DNA of 64,000 nt from an uncultured Sutterella sp. (GTDB lineage Bacteria; Pseudomonadota; Gammaproteobacteria; Burkholderiales; Burkholderiaceae_F), in NCBI GenBank assembly GCA_905197905.1, contig CAJKAP010000011.1:1-64000 (forward strand). Direction: 5' to 3'. Below, one piece after another: positions 35,901 to 44,120 of this stretch. Under the pieces are notes generated by a model that did no database searches, was not told where the DNA came from, and worked only from the letters and a program-made list of their open reading frames with translations. The translations under genes were made by a program, and so were the position numbers. How positions within the stretch are numbered: position 1 is the first letter of the stretch; each line of letters starts with the position of its first letter.

Positions 35901-36056
35901 GACGACAAACTGCGTCGCCCGCTCGCCGATGAGCTGCTCTTTGGGTCGCTGGTGAACGGTGGCGCCGTCACCGTGGATCTCAATGAAGCGGACGAAGTCA
36001 CTTTCCTCTATGATGAGAAAAATGAGGAAAGTGAAGAAAACGCAGGAAATGCCTGA
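32913..36056 (+). CDS. clpA: ATP-dependent Clp protease ATPase subunit ClpA, enlarged N-terminal region
   Basis: 1047 aa against ~760 for typical ClpA. ClpA unfolds proteins for ClpP. The N-domain is divergent (~residues 1-195). Two poly-acidic tracts (~198-219 and ~401-435) enclose an extra ~180-residue segment of unknown fold. D1 has Walker A GEPGIGKT (498-505) and pore loop SRYKGAF, but Walker B reads LFVDNAHTLI (D567, N568), so the usual catalytic Glu is Asn. D2 is intact: GPTGVGKTEAARQLA, VVLLDEIEKAHP, pore loop GYVGYGDGG and a ClpP-binding IGF tripeptide. ATG 32913 follows AAAGAGA. It pairs with clpS. D1 may bind ATP yet hydrolyse it poorly (inference). Confidence 0.93.
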   Translation: MSIEQTTYFERELHHATAIAYQRAQSVGKKVIDPLIWLDAIFTHVSSWKKINKELGSDAGWNWKACAKALRTAMVKRYPGLANLPNETAPMASRLEHLHNSNLHTIAMAVRHVAGSSNRDYPVVDVVDLIIPLLMFYEAYDDENVLDPLGLNSLAVMMKDKRIHTEKILDFKPEEEIPVDTIFTPGTLEHLLVTTGDENEDDEDEDKDDEDDEDEDDEGGDSTGKNPSLSDMNPQMQRINKAAVICMDILNEEKILTPYEFVEKVAEQNRDIQPDRHREVSMERPYTDQDFATLYMVSLCVQRSYYKSLGIIGFPRFTRVRPMDFSGITMPEGFARRLKPLVDEPQNFVHREPAPEEWRFTAYVLQGCYKIFWKIMDTDPAPEFLPEEYKIDKRTPEEIKEDEEDDDYFFADDDDEDEDVEDDDDDDSQDEDEESSTAGHGKRVKGKPIPEEVIALTTNLTAEAKSGHLDPLIGREKELEQLFFIMSCRRKNKPLILGEPGIGKTALVEGLAQRIVEGKTPQFLRDYRILSLHTESMASRYKGAFAEKLARVVRSLQEASRVILFVDNAHTLIDSPEDSSKEQMNAIENMVSQSGLPIILSSTFDAWRTAFRKNAVVNQRLSTVELSPLTQEESVKVLKGLVPQYEAFHKVRYAEGVVEEIVKLSDRFIVDRVLPEKAVDVLDQLAARARLNYEKAHPEEDLSKLTLDVDTSLVPEVIATIARLPADQVKADDKSSVRDLEKIIKEKVYGQDEAVGAIVSAIKVARSGLNQMERPMGSFLFTGPTGVGKTEAARQLAKALNVPLLRFDMSEYAESHTISRFIGSPAGYVGYGDGGLLTERVNKHPYSVVLLDEIEKAHPVLFNLLLQVMDHGKLTDASGREADFRNVVLIMTSNVGAREGERQSIGFGSSSNMGDITQALKQVFTPEFRNRFDAIIRFLPLDTSSLYRVVDKFLGELTARLTERGVSVTYTDRLKAYLVKHGYVPAMGARPMRRLIDDKLRRPLADELLFGSLVNGGAVTVDLNEADEVTFLYDEKNEESEENAGNA

Positions 36057-36202
36057 AAAGAGATGAGGAAACCATAATTTCCTAGTGCGAGAAAGAAGTG
36101 TTTCCTCTTACCTCGCTTTCGGCTATACTCAAAGGATAGAAAGGCGGGCCAACCTCGCCTTTCTCCTAGACCCTTCCCCCCTTCCTTTCTGGAGTAAAGC
36201 CC

Positions 36203-36721
36203 ATGACCGATACAGCTGAACTTTGTCGTGACATTCAAATGAAACTCCCTGATGCCATTTGGATGTTAGACGCGCTTGAGCGCTACCGTCATGGTGCTCG
36301 CTACACGGAAGACTTCGCCACGATGGATGGGAGCACTTACGTCTTTGGCGTGATTGAAGTGCCGCTCGCCTATACGGAGGGGAGTTTCACCTGGGGCTGC
36401 TGGGTGGAAGTGAACCGTAATTTGCACGACGCTTATCTCGAAGACTTCCAAACGGAAGGCGCAGATCGCTTAAGTGGCACGGGGCTTTTGGCTAATAGTA
36501 TTCCTGGCTATGAAGATGCGGAAAAGGCCGCGGTGAGAATTACGTTTTCGTCCGAGCGCCGTCCTATTTTCGTGCTCGAACCAGGCAACAGCTTAGCGGA
36601 CGATCAGCAGCATGGTCTCACCGAAGAAGACCACCATACGCTCGACAATATTCTCTTTGGCGATGAGGATGAAGACTACGACGACGAAGAGGATGAAGAG
36701 TTTGAAGAAAACGCTCGCTAA
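36203..36721 (+). CDS. DUF2199-like protein with acidic tail
   Basis: 172 aa. The central part resembles DUF2199: FTWGCWVEVNRNLHDAYLED, GTGLLANSIPGYEDAEKAAV and RPIFVLEPGNSLADDQQHGL. The N-terminal cysteines typical of some members are absent. The C-terminus is an Asp/Glu tract (~residues 153-168). ATG 36203 follows a GGAG site at about 10 bases. It lies 146 bases after clpA on the same strand and may be co-transcribed. Function unknown. Confidence 0.75.
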   Translation: MTDTAELCRDIQMKLPDAIWMLDALERYRHGARYTEDFATMDGSTYVFGVIEVPLAYTEGSFTWGCWVEVNRNLHDAYLEDFQTEGADRLSGTGLLANSIPGYEDAEKAAVRITFSSERRPIFVLEPGNSLADDQQHGLTEEDHHTLDNILFGDEDEDYDDEEDEEFEENAR

Positions 36722-36743
36722 AGCGCTTTTCTGAAGACACAAA

Positions 36744-36777
36744 AAACGGTCACGACCTTCAAAGTCTGTGACCGTTT
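36744..36777. terminator. Terminator between the DUF2199-like gene and dut (bidirectional)
   Basis: AAACGGTCAC (36744-36753) pairs with GTGACCGTTT (36768-36777). The A6 on the left gives a T6 on the minus strand for dut. Confidence 0.8.
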
Positions 36778-36793
36778 GCTTATCTAGAAAGAG

Positions 36794-37240
36794 TTATTTT
36801 TTCCCAGTGGAACCAAAGCCACCCGCACCACGATCGGATGTGGCAAAGTCATCGACCTCATTAAATTCCACTTGCTTCACAGGAATAACGACCAATTGAG
36901 CCAAGCGTTCAAAGGGTTCGAGCACAAACGTTTCCGTGCCACGATTCCAGGTGGAAATCATCAATTCGCCCTGGTAGTCGCTATCAATTAAGCCCACCAA
37001 GTTGCCAAGCACGATCCCTTTTTTGTGACCCAAACCAGAGCGCGGGAGAATCACAGCGGCGTAGTTAGGATCGGCCAAATGAATGGCAAGCCCCGTATGC
37101 ACTAACTTCGTTTCACCAGGCTTAATTTCAAGCGGTTCATCAAGCAAGGCACGCAAATCCAACCCGGCAGAGCCCGTGGTGGCGTAGTGAGGCAAATATT
37201 CGCGGACGCGTTCGTCCAAGACTTTTAAATCAACTTTCAT
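36794..37240 (-). CDS. dut: dUTP pyrophosphatase
   Basis: 148 aa. Hydrolyses dUTP to dUMP, keeping uracil out of DNA. All five motifs are visible: GSAGLDLRA, PRSGLGHKKGIVLGN, GLIDSDYQGEL, ERLAQLV and RGAGGFGSTGKK. ATG 37240 gives the standard MKVDLKVLD start. It follows coaBC by 10 bases; the pair is a conserved operon. Confidence 0.97.
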   Translation of the reverse strand: MKVDLKVLDERVREYLPHYATTGSAGLDLRALLDEPLEIKPGETKLVHTGLAIHLADPNYAAVILPRSGLGHKKGIVLGNLVGLIDSDYQGELMISTWNRGTETFVLEPFERLAQLVVIPVKQVEFNEVDDFATSDRGAGGFGSTGKK

Positions 37241-37250
37241 GGTGTTCTCT

Positions 37251-38453
37251 TTAGGAGTTGTGTGAGGTGAGTGCCTGACCGAGTCGGGCGACAACGGCGC
37301 GCGCAATGGTCAATTTGTCGGCAGGACCGACGCTTTCTGCGCTATTGGCATCAACCAAGAGCACCGTATTATAGTCGTTACCGAGCGCTTCACGAGCAAG
37401 GTTAGCAACCACAAAGGCGCAACCCTTTTTGAGGCATTTCTCGCGCGCATAGTTTTCAATATCCGTGGCTTCTGCGGCAAAACCCACGCAAAAGGGCGCC
37501 TTTTCGCGCTTGGCTACCGTGGCAAGAATGTCGGCATTTTCAGCAAAGTGTAGTTCTGGCGCTTTGCCGTCCACCTTTTTCCACTTACCCTGAATCGCAT
37601 TTTCAACGTGCCAGTCTGCAACAGCAGCAACGCCAATAAAGGCGTCCGCAGGATCGCTATCTAAAACCGATTCCACCGCTTCTAGCATCTGTGCGGCGCT
37701 TGCCACATCGTGGCGTGTGACGCCTTCAGGCGTGCGAAGGGAGACGGGACCGGAAATAAGCGTGACACGAGCTCCAGCGGCGCGTGCTGCTTCCGCAATG
37801 GCAAAACCTTGTTTGCCTGACGAGCGGTTCGTGATACCACGCACATCGTCAATCGCTTCATAGGTGGGACCGGCCGTTACCACAACGTGACGCCCAGCGA
37901 GCACTTGAGGCGTGCCCCAATGACGAATACGCGTGAGAATGTCAGGGAGCGCCATCATACGTCCTGCACCCACGTCACCACAGGCTTGCTCGCCCTCAAC
38001 AGGACCCGCAAATGCCACGCCGTCAGCCTTGAGTTGCGCCACGTTGCGTTGCGTAGCAGGGTTACTCCACATATAGCGGTTCATGGCGGGGACGATGAGA
38101 ATAGGGGAGCGACGCGCAAGAATCAAGGTCGAGACCAAATCATCGGCAATACCGTGTGCTGCCTTGGCGATGATATTCGCAGTGGCTGGCATCACGACTA
38201 AGAGGTCGGTTTGCTGATTAATGTCGATGTGCGGCATTCCACCCTGACCATCGTGATGCCACTCAGTGAGCGCAACAGGATTCCCTGAGAGCGTCTCAAA
38301 GGTGAGTGGCGTCACAAATTCGGTGGCGTGCGCTGTCATCGCTACGCGTACGGTGTAGCCTTCTTTACGAAGGGCACGAACGAGTTCGCAGGCTTTATAA
38401 ACCGCGATCCCGCCAGTGAGCGCGAGCGTAATGTTTTCAATGGGCTTAGTCAT
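37251..38453 (-). CDS. coaBC: Bifunctional phosphopantothenoylcysteine decarboxylase/phosphopantothenate-cysteine ligase
   Basis: 400 aa. Performs two steps of coenzyme A synthesis. The N-terminal flavoprotein CoaC part has LALTGGIAVYKACELVR, PAMNRYMWSNPATQRN and ACGDVGAGRM (catalytic Cys). The C-terminal CoaB part has VVTAGPTYEAIDDVRGITNR, SSGKQGFAIA and AAVADWHVEN. ATG 38453 is used; the upstream in-frame ATG has no better site. Operon with dut. Confidence 0.96.
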   Translation of the reverse strand: MTKPIENITLALTGGIAVYKACELVRALRKEGYTVRVAMTAHATEFVTPLTFETLSGNPVALTEWHHDGQGGMPHIDINQQTDLLVVMPATANIIAKAAHGIADDLVSTLILARRSPILIVPAMNRYMWSNPATQRNVAQLKADGVAFAGPVEGEQACGDVGAGRMMALPDILTRIRHWGTPQVLAGRHVVVTAGPTYEAIDDVRGITNRSSGKQGFAIAEAARAAGARVTLISGPVSLRTPEGVTRHDVASAAQMLEAVESVLDSDPADAFIGVAAVADWHVENAIQGKWKKVDGKAPELHFAENADILATVAKREKAPFCVGFAAEATDIENYAREKCLKKGCAFVVANLAREALGNDYNTVLLVDANSAESVGPADKLTIARAVVARLGQALTSHNS

Positions 38454-38583
38454 AAAGCGTTTTTCTTCTTGAAAAGAATCTAGTCTCACCATTGTACTGT
38501 GGTTTCTGCTGAGAAAACCGCCACACTTCTCTCCCGATCGGTTTTCCCGTTAGGAAACGTTAATGGACTTTCCCAAAAGAAAT

Positions 38584-38611
38584 GAGGCCACGATGCTGAC
38601 ATCGTGACCTC
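38584..38611 (-). terminator. Terminator of the Kef-type antiporter gene
   Basis: GAGGCCACGATG (38584-38595) pairs with CATCGTGACCTC (38600-38611), one mismatch. On the minus strand a T-rich ATTTCTTTTGG follows. Confidence 0.7.
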
Positions 38612-38631
38612 GAAAGGAACAGTCCTTCTTT

Positions 38632-40392
38632 TTAGGAAGCAGGCGTTGCTTCAGCTGGCTTTTCCGTTGGCACTGGTTTCCCCACAGGGACGCCAGCGGG
38701 CTTACCAGAGGTGAGCGACACACGGATCGATTCAGCAGCCGAGCGCATAGCGGCTTCGCGGCTGTTGATGAAGGTAAGGTTTGGCTGCTGCGGGAGTTCT
38801 TCCCAAATGCCAGGATCCTTACAGACAAGCGTAATCGGCAAATCGCGATTGAGCGTATGCGCGATTTCTACCATACGCAACGCATCCGTCGTGTTATCAA
38901 AGAGCACCAATTGACGTGCGTGGAGCAAACGAGCATTGATCAAGGTTTGCGGATCAGTGGGTTCGCCCACAATGATGCCATAGCCTTCGCTCGTGAGCTT
39001 ATCAGCGATATCGTGGTGCTGCATGATTGCCACGAGCGGCACTTCTGCAGCGTGCAACTGTTCGATCAAGTAGACAGCAGAGGGCGATTCGCCAATAACC
39101 ACCACAGGTTCTTTATGCGCTTCCGCGGTTTCTTCAGAGAGCACCTTGAAGGGACCTTCACGCAAATTGGCTTGGCGTACCCACTCCCAACGCTTCATCA
39201 TCAAGGCTTTCATCTTCGGGATGAGCGAGAAGGCCACTGGGTTCAAGGCAATGGACAAAATGGCCGCGCCCACAATCAAATTCACCGCATAGTCATCCGC
39301 CAAGTCGAGCTGCTGGGCTTGCACCACCAAAATGAACGAGAATTCCCCGATCTGCGCCAAGGCGGCCGAGACGGTGAAGGAGGTGTGAAGCGGGTAGCGC
39401 AGTAAGTGCACCAGAGCGAACGCCACAGCGGCCTTACCGAGCATGATAATAAGGAGCACGGTGAGCACCTTGAAGGGCGCGTCAATCAAAATGTGCCAGT
39501 CAAAGAGCATCCCCACACCGACGAAGAAGAGCACCGAGAAGGCGTCCTGGAAGGGGAGGGTTTCTGTTGCAGCACGGTGAGAGAAACTCGACTCACGCAT
39601 CACAGCGCCAGCGAAGAATGCACCCAAGGCGAAACTTACGTGGAAGATGTTCGCAGCACCATAAGCCACGCCCACGGCAATGGCCAAAATAAAGAGGGTG
39701 AAGAGTTCTCGCGAGCCCGTACGTGCGACTTCACTCAAAGCCCACGGAAGGAGACGCTTCCCAACGATCAACATCACGGCGGCAAAGGCACTCACGTTAA
39801 AGACCGTGACCCCAATTTGCCAGAAGATTTCCTTGGCGCTAGCGGGACCACCACTGCCACCCACAAGGCCAGCAACGACAGGCAAGAGCACCAAGATCAA
39901 CACCGTTGCGATATCTTCGACAACGAGCCAGCCCACGGCGATCTGACCGTCCATGGAATTCAAGATCCCACGCACTTCAAGAGCTTTAATCAGCACCACA
40001 GTCGACGCGCAAGATAAACACATCCCTAAGACTAACGCTTCACCCCATTTCCAATCCCAAATAAAGTGAGCGGCAAGACCCCCAAGGAGAGTCGCAAAGA
40101 ACATCTGGAGCACAGCCCCAGGTACGGCAATGCCTTTGACTTTTAAGAGGTCTTTAAACGAGAAATGCAAGCCCACCCCGAACATCAAGAGCATCACCCC
40201 GATTTCGGAGAGCTGTCCTGCAAGGGCTGGGTCGGCATAAACGCCAGGCGTGTATTTACCCGCCGCAATCCCGGCGAGCAAGTACCCGACAAGCGGAGGA
40301 GCACGGAAAAAACGTTCTGCGATAAAGCCAAAAATGAGGGCGAGCGAGAACGCAATAACGAGAGTGGAAATAAGGGGTAAGGAGTGTTCCAT
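38632..40392 (-). CDS. Kef-type cation:proton antiporter with RCK/TrkA-N domain (YbaL-like)
   Basis: 586 aa. CPA2-family inner-membrane antiporter. About 12 membrane segments cover residues ~5-400, with IGVMLLMFGVGLHFS, SCASTVVLIKALEVRG, GWLVVEDIATVLILVLLPV (antiporter Asp) and LAQIGEFSFILV. A cytoplasmic Rossmann domain follows (PVVVIGESPSAVYLIEQL) with a nucleotide-binding glycine motif, and a Pro/Lys/Thr tail. Architecture matches YbaL/KefB-like proteins; K+ versus Na+ specificity cannot be told. It sits between lspA and coaBC, genes that are often adjacent in related genomes. Confidence 0.88.
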   Translation of the reverse strand: MEHSLPLISTLVIAFSLALIFGFIAERFFRAPPLVGYLLAGIAAGKYTPGVYADPALAGQLSEIGVMLLMFGVGLHFSFKDLLKVKGIAVPGAVLQMFFATLLGGLAAHFIWDWKWGEALVLGMCLSCASTVVLIKALEVRGILNSMDGQIAVGWLVVEDIATVLILVLLPVVAGLVGGSGGPASAKEIFWQIGVTVFNVSAFAAVMLIVGKRLLPWALSEVARTGSRELFTLFILAIAVGVAYGAANIFHVSFALGAFFAGAVMRESSFSHRAATETLPFQDAFSVLFFVGVGMLFDWHILIDAPFKVLTVLLIIMLGKAAVAFALVHLLRYPLHTSFTVSAALAQIGEFSFILVVQAQQLDLADDYAVNLIVGAAILSIALNPVAFSLIPKMKALMMKRWEWVRQANLREGPFKVLSEETAEAHKEPVVVIGESPSAVYLIEQLHAAEVPLVAIMQHHDIADKLTSEGYGIIVGEPTDPQTLINARLLHARQLVLFDNTTDALRMVEIAHTLNRDLPITLVCKDPGIWEELPQQPNLTFINSREAAMRSAAESIRVSLTSGKPAGVPVGKPVPTEKPAEATPAS

Positions 40393-40557
40393 AGGGGTAT
40401 TTTTTTCTTAGGGTGAGAGAGTGGAAAAAATCTCCTACTTGGATAAAAAAGGTAGGTCTTTTTATTATGTCAAAAATTGGTTTTCTAAGGGGAAACGAGA
40501 GGGTTGAAAAACTGCTTAGACCAAAAGAATTTTTTGTTGGATTTTGTAGACAAAAAA

Positions 40558-40591
40558 GTGCGCCATCTCTCACCGAGGAGAAATGGCGCAC
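40558..40591 (-). terminator. lspA terminator
   Basis: GTGCGCCAT (40558-40566) pairs with ATGGCGCAC (40583-40591). On the minus strand a T6 run follows. Confidence 0.85.
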
Positions 40592-40623
40592 GGGAGTGAC
40601 TTTTTCAGTCTAACTTCGGGCTT

Positions 40624-41163
40624 TTAGCGCTTACGAGCCTTCGTGCCTCTTGATCTCACCCCTCGGATCTCATCGAGCACGAGAAGTGCCGCGCCAATGC
40701 AAATCACCGTATCTGCCACATTAAAGGCAGGCCAATGCATTCCATTGACATAAAAGTCGAGAAAGTCGATCACATAGCCACGCATCACGCGGTCGATCAA
40801 ATTTCCCGCCGCGCCCGAGACGATAAAGGCAAGCGACAAACTAAAGAGGTTATAAGTGCTATAGCGCCAGAGGAGTCGCACCATGACGACAATCACAATG
40901 GCAGCGAGAATTCCGAAGAACCCAACTTGCCAACCGCCAGCTTGTGCCAAGAAGGAGAAGGCTGCACCACGGTTAAAAGCTAACACGAGGTTAAAGCCAG
41001 GGAACACAGGGAGCACTTGGCCCGGGGCAAAGATTTTGGCCACGTACCACTTACTCCACTGGTCTAGCACGAGGAGCACAAAGGCAATCCCCATCCAGAG
41101 CAGAAATTTCCCCACATTCACTTGGGCAGCTGGGCGAAGGGTTGACGACATTTGGTTCTTCAT
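40624..41163 (-). CDS. lspA: Lipoprotein signal peptidase
   Basis: 179 aa. Inner-membrane aspartic protease that removes signal peptides from prolipoproteins. Four membrane segments. Conserved LDQWSKWYV, FNRGAAFSFL, GAAGNLIDRVMRGYVIDFLD and FNVADTVI carry the two catalytic Asp. The C-terminus is basic. It begins 13 bases after the ileS stop, so it is in the ribF-ileS-lspA operon. Confidence 0.96.
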   Translation of the reverse strand: MKNQMSSTLRPAAQVNVGKFLLWMGIAFVLLVLDQWSKWYVAKIFAPGQVLPVFPGFNLVLAFNRGAAFSFLAQAGGWQVGFFGILAAIVIVVMVRLLWRYSTYNLFSLSLAFIVSGAAGNLIDRVMRGYVIDFLDFYVNGMHWPAFNVADTVICIGAALLVLDEIRGVRSRGTKARKR

Positions 41164-41176
41164 CCAAAGTTAAACA

Positions 41177-44050
41177 TTAAGCAAAGAGACGCTTTTCACC
41201 ACTACCGAAGAGGTTACTCACGCAACGCGGGCAAAGCGTCGGGTGTTCGGCATTGCTGCCAACGCCCGGCACATAGTGCCAGCAACGAGCGCACTTCTGT
41301 TCGGAAGAGACGGAGACCGTCAAGTGCGTTTCAGCGTCTGCACTCTTGACGAGTTCCACAGCGCTCACAATCATCACAAAGCGGAGCTCGTCGCCCAAGC
41401 TTGCGAGATCGTCATAGAGTTCGCCTGCGGCTTCGATGCGAGCATTAGCCTGCAAGGAAGAACCCAAGGCGTTCTTTTCACGCTGCTCTTCGATCGTCTT
41501 TTGCAAATCAGCGCGAACGGCACGAATACGAGCCCACTTAGCGAGGAGCGCATCAGCACCCTTCACTTCGGGGAGCGGTTCAAACTTTTCGGCAAAGATC
41601 GAACCCACTTCGTTCGGGGAGAAGATCGCGAAAGCTTCTTCAGCCGTGAAGGAGAGGATCGGAGCCATTAAGCGCAAGAACGACTTCGTGATGTAGTAGA
41701 GCGCCGTCTGGGCAGAGCGACGAGCCTTGGAGTCAGGAGCCGTCGTGTAGAGACGGTCCTTCAAGACGTCAAGGTAGAAGCCACCCAAATCGGTTGCGGC
41801 AAAGGTCTGCAGCAAGTTCACCACATTGTGGAAGCGGAACTCTTTGTATTCAGCCAAAACGGACTTCTGGAAGTCTTCGGCATAAGCGAGCGCCCAACGA
41901 TCCAACTCGGCCAACTCTTCCACAGGAAGCGCATCCTTCTTCGGATCGAAGTCAGAGGTATTGGCGAGCAAGAAGCGCAACGTGTTACGCAAACGACGAT
42001 AGCTTTCCACCACACGCTTCAAAATCGTCTGACCTAAGCGAAGTTCGCCAGAGTAGTCAGTCGAACCCACCCAAAGACGCAAGATTTCAGCACCGAATTT
42101 TTCGCTGATTTCCTGCGGACGGACGATGTTGCCCTTCGACTTCGACATCTTTTCGCCCTTTTCGTCCACGACAAAGCCGTGGGTGAGCAACTGGTTGTAC
42201 GGCGCACGGCCATACATCATCGTGCTCGTCAAGAGCGAGGAGTGGAACCAACCGCGGTGCTGGTCGGATCCTTCCAAGTAGAGGTCAGCTGGCCAGCTCA
42301 AGAGATCCTTGTGGCTACCCTTCAAGACTGTGTAGTGCGTGACACCAGAGTCAAACCACACGTCAAGAATGTCGGTAGAGCGCACGTAGTCCTTAGCTTC
42401 GTCAGCCGGCAAGAAATCTTCCACCTTAGCGCGAGCCCAGACTTCGATACCTTCCTTTTCCACCATGGCGATGACCTTGTCGAGCATCTCGAAGGTCTTC
42501 GGGTGCAATTCACCCGTCGTCTTGTGAAGGAAGAAGGGAAGCGGCACACCCCAGTTACGCTGACGGGAAATACACCAGTCAGGGCGGTTTTCAATCATCG
42601 AGTAGAGACGATTGATACCCCAGGCAGGGAAGAACTTCGTGTTCTTCACACCTTCCAAGGCTTTTTCGCGAAGCGTGTGTTCCGGAGTCGGCGTATTAAG
42701 GACGCCCTTCGTATCGGCGTTAGGCGCATCCATGCGGATGAACCACTGATTCGTTGCGCGATAGATGAGCGGCGTCTTGTGACGCCAGCAGTGCATGTAG
42801 CTGTGACCCATACGGCCGTGAGCCAATAGGCTGCCAGCAAGGATCATCGCTTCGATGATCTTGGGCTGAGCATCCCAAATGAGCATGCCACCAAAGAGCG
42901 GCATATCCTTGGCGTAGTGACCGTCACCTTCGACTGGCGTCAAGATGTCTTCATTCGTGAAGCCATTGTTCTTGCACGAAATAAAGTCGTCCATACCGTA
43001 GGCCGGTGCCGAGTGCACAATACCCGTACCCGTCGTCGTATCGACGTAGTCGGCTAAGAACACAGGCGAGATGCGCTGATACCACGGATCCAAATTCCAG
43101 AGCGGGTGGTGGAAGCGCACATGATCAAGTTCCACGCCCTTGGCCTTGCCAACGACAGTCCCCTTCTTGCCATAGCGCTGCAGAGCGTCAGCCATCAAGC
43201 TTTCTGCGAGAATGAGCAAACGATCCCCAATATCGACCAAAACGTAATCCACCTCCGGATTGACGTTCAAGGCCTGATTGCTCGGGATGGTCCACGGTGT
43301 CGTGGTCCAAATCACCACAGCAACGGGCTTGGTGAGTTCAGCACCAAAGCTCTTTGCCACACGATCCTTATCGGCATCGTCGAGTTCAAAAGCGACGTCG
43401 ATCACATAGCTTTCAACGTCCTTATATTCCACTTCCGCTTCAGCCAAGGCGGACTGGCAGTCAAAACACCAGTTCACCGGCTTCAGACCACGGTAAACGT
43501 AGCCCTTTTCCATGACGTCTTTCAGAACACGGATTTCATCGGCTTCGTTGGAGTGGTTCATCGTGCGGTAGGGATTGTCCCAGAAACCCAACACACCCAA
43601 ACGTTTGAAGTCTGCTAACTGAAGCAAACTCTGTTCCATGGCGTAGGCGCGAGCCAAACGTTGTGTTTCGTCGACCGGTAAATTCTTACCGTGCATTTTT
43701 TCGATTTGCACTTCAATCGGCATCCCGTGGCAGTCCCAACCAGGAACGTACGGTGCGAGATAACCTTCAAGAAGTTTTTCCTTCAAGATCATGTCTTTCA
43801 AGATCTTGTTGACGGCGTGACCCACGTGAATCGTGCCGTTGGCATACGGCGGACCGTCATGAAGGATGAATTTTTTGGCGTCACGGCGCGCATCAATGAT
43901 GCGTTCATAAAGATGCTGATCTTCCCAAGCCTTAATCCAGCCTGGTTCGCGCTGAGCGAGGTTACCACGCATGGGGAATGGGGTATCCGGTAAGTTCAAA
44001 GGATACTTTTTAGAATCGGCGTCATTAGCCGTTTTGGCGACATTTGCCAT
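41177..44050 (-). CDS. ileS: Isoleucyl-tRNA synthetase
   Basis: 957 aa. Class Ia synthetase charging tRNA-Ile, with an editing domain against valine. HIGH-type motif PPYANGTIHVGHAVNKIL (~residues 67-84), editing-domain TTTPWTIPSNQALNVNP, KMSKS motif EKMSKSKGNIV, and a C-terminal zinc finger (CARCWHYVPGV ... CPRC). ATG 44050 has AGGAG 8 bases upstream. Second gene of ribF-ileS-lspA. Confidence 0.98.
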   Translation of the reverse strand: MANVAKTANDADSKKYPLNLPDTPFPMRGNLAQREPGWIKAWEDQHLYERIIDARRDAKKFILHDGPPYANGTIHVGHAVNKILKDMILKEKLLEGYLAPYVPGWDCHGMPIEVQIEKMHGKNLPVDETQRLARAYAMEQSLLQLADFKRLGVLGFWDNPYRTMNHSNEADEIRVLKDVMEKGYVYRGLKPVNWCFDCQSALAEAEVEYKDVESYVIDVAFELDDADKDRVAKSFGAELTKPVAVVIWTTTPWTIPSNQALNVNPEVDYVLVDIGDRLLILAESLMADALQRYGKKGTVVGKAKGVELDHVRFHHPLWNLDPWYQRISPVFLADYVDTTTGTGIVHSAPAYGMDDFISCKNNGFTNEDILTPVEGDGHYAKDMPLFGGMLIWDAQPKIIEAMILAGSLLAHGRMGHSYMHCWRHKTPLIYRATNQWFIRMDAPNADTKGVLNTPTPEHTLREKALEGVKNTKFFPAWGINRLYSMIENRPDWCISRQRNWGVPLPFFLHKTTGELHPKTFEMLDKVIAMVEKEGIEVWARAKVEDFLPADEAKDYVRSTDILDVWFDSGVTHYTVLKGSHKDLLSWPADLYLEGSDQHRGWFHSSLLTSTMMYGRAPYNQLLTHGFVVDEKGEKMSKSKGNIVRPQEISEKFGAEILRLWVGSTDYSGELRLGQTILKRVVESYRRLRNTLRFLLANTSDFDPKKDALPVEELAELDRWALAYAEDFQKSVLAEYKEFRFHNVVNLLQTFAATDLGGFYLDVLKDRLYTTAPDSKARRSAQTALYYITKSFLRLMAPILSFTAEEAFAIFSPNEVGSIFAEKFEPLPEVKGADALLAKWARIRAVRADLQKTIEEQREKNALGSSLQANARIEAAGELYDDLASLGDELRFVMIVSAVELVKSADAETHLTVSVSSEQKCARCWHYVPGVGSNAEHPTLCPRCVSNLFGSGEKRLFA

Positions 44051-44120
44051 GATGTAATCTCCTGGCCCCCTCGGGCTCTTCAGTTGATTGTAGTTGGCGT
44101 GCTCTTTAAAACCGTCCTAA

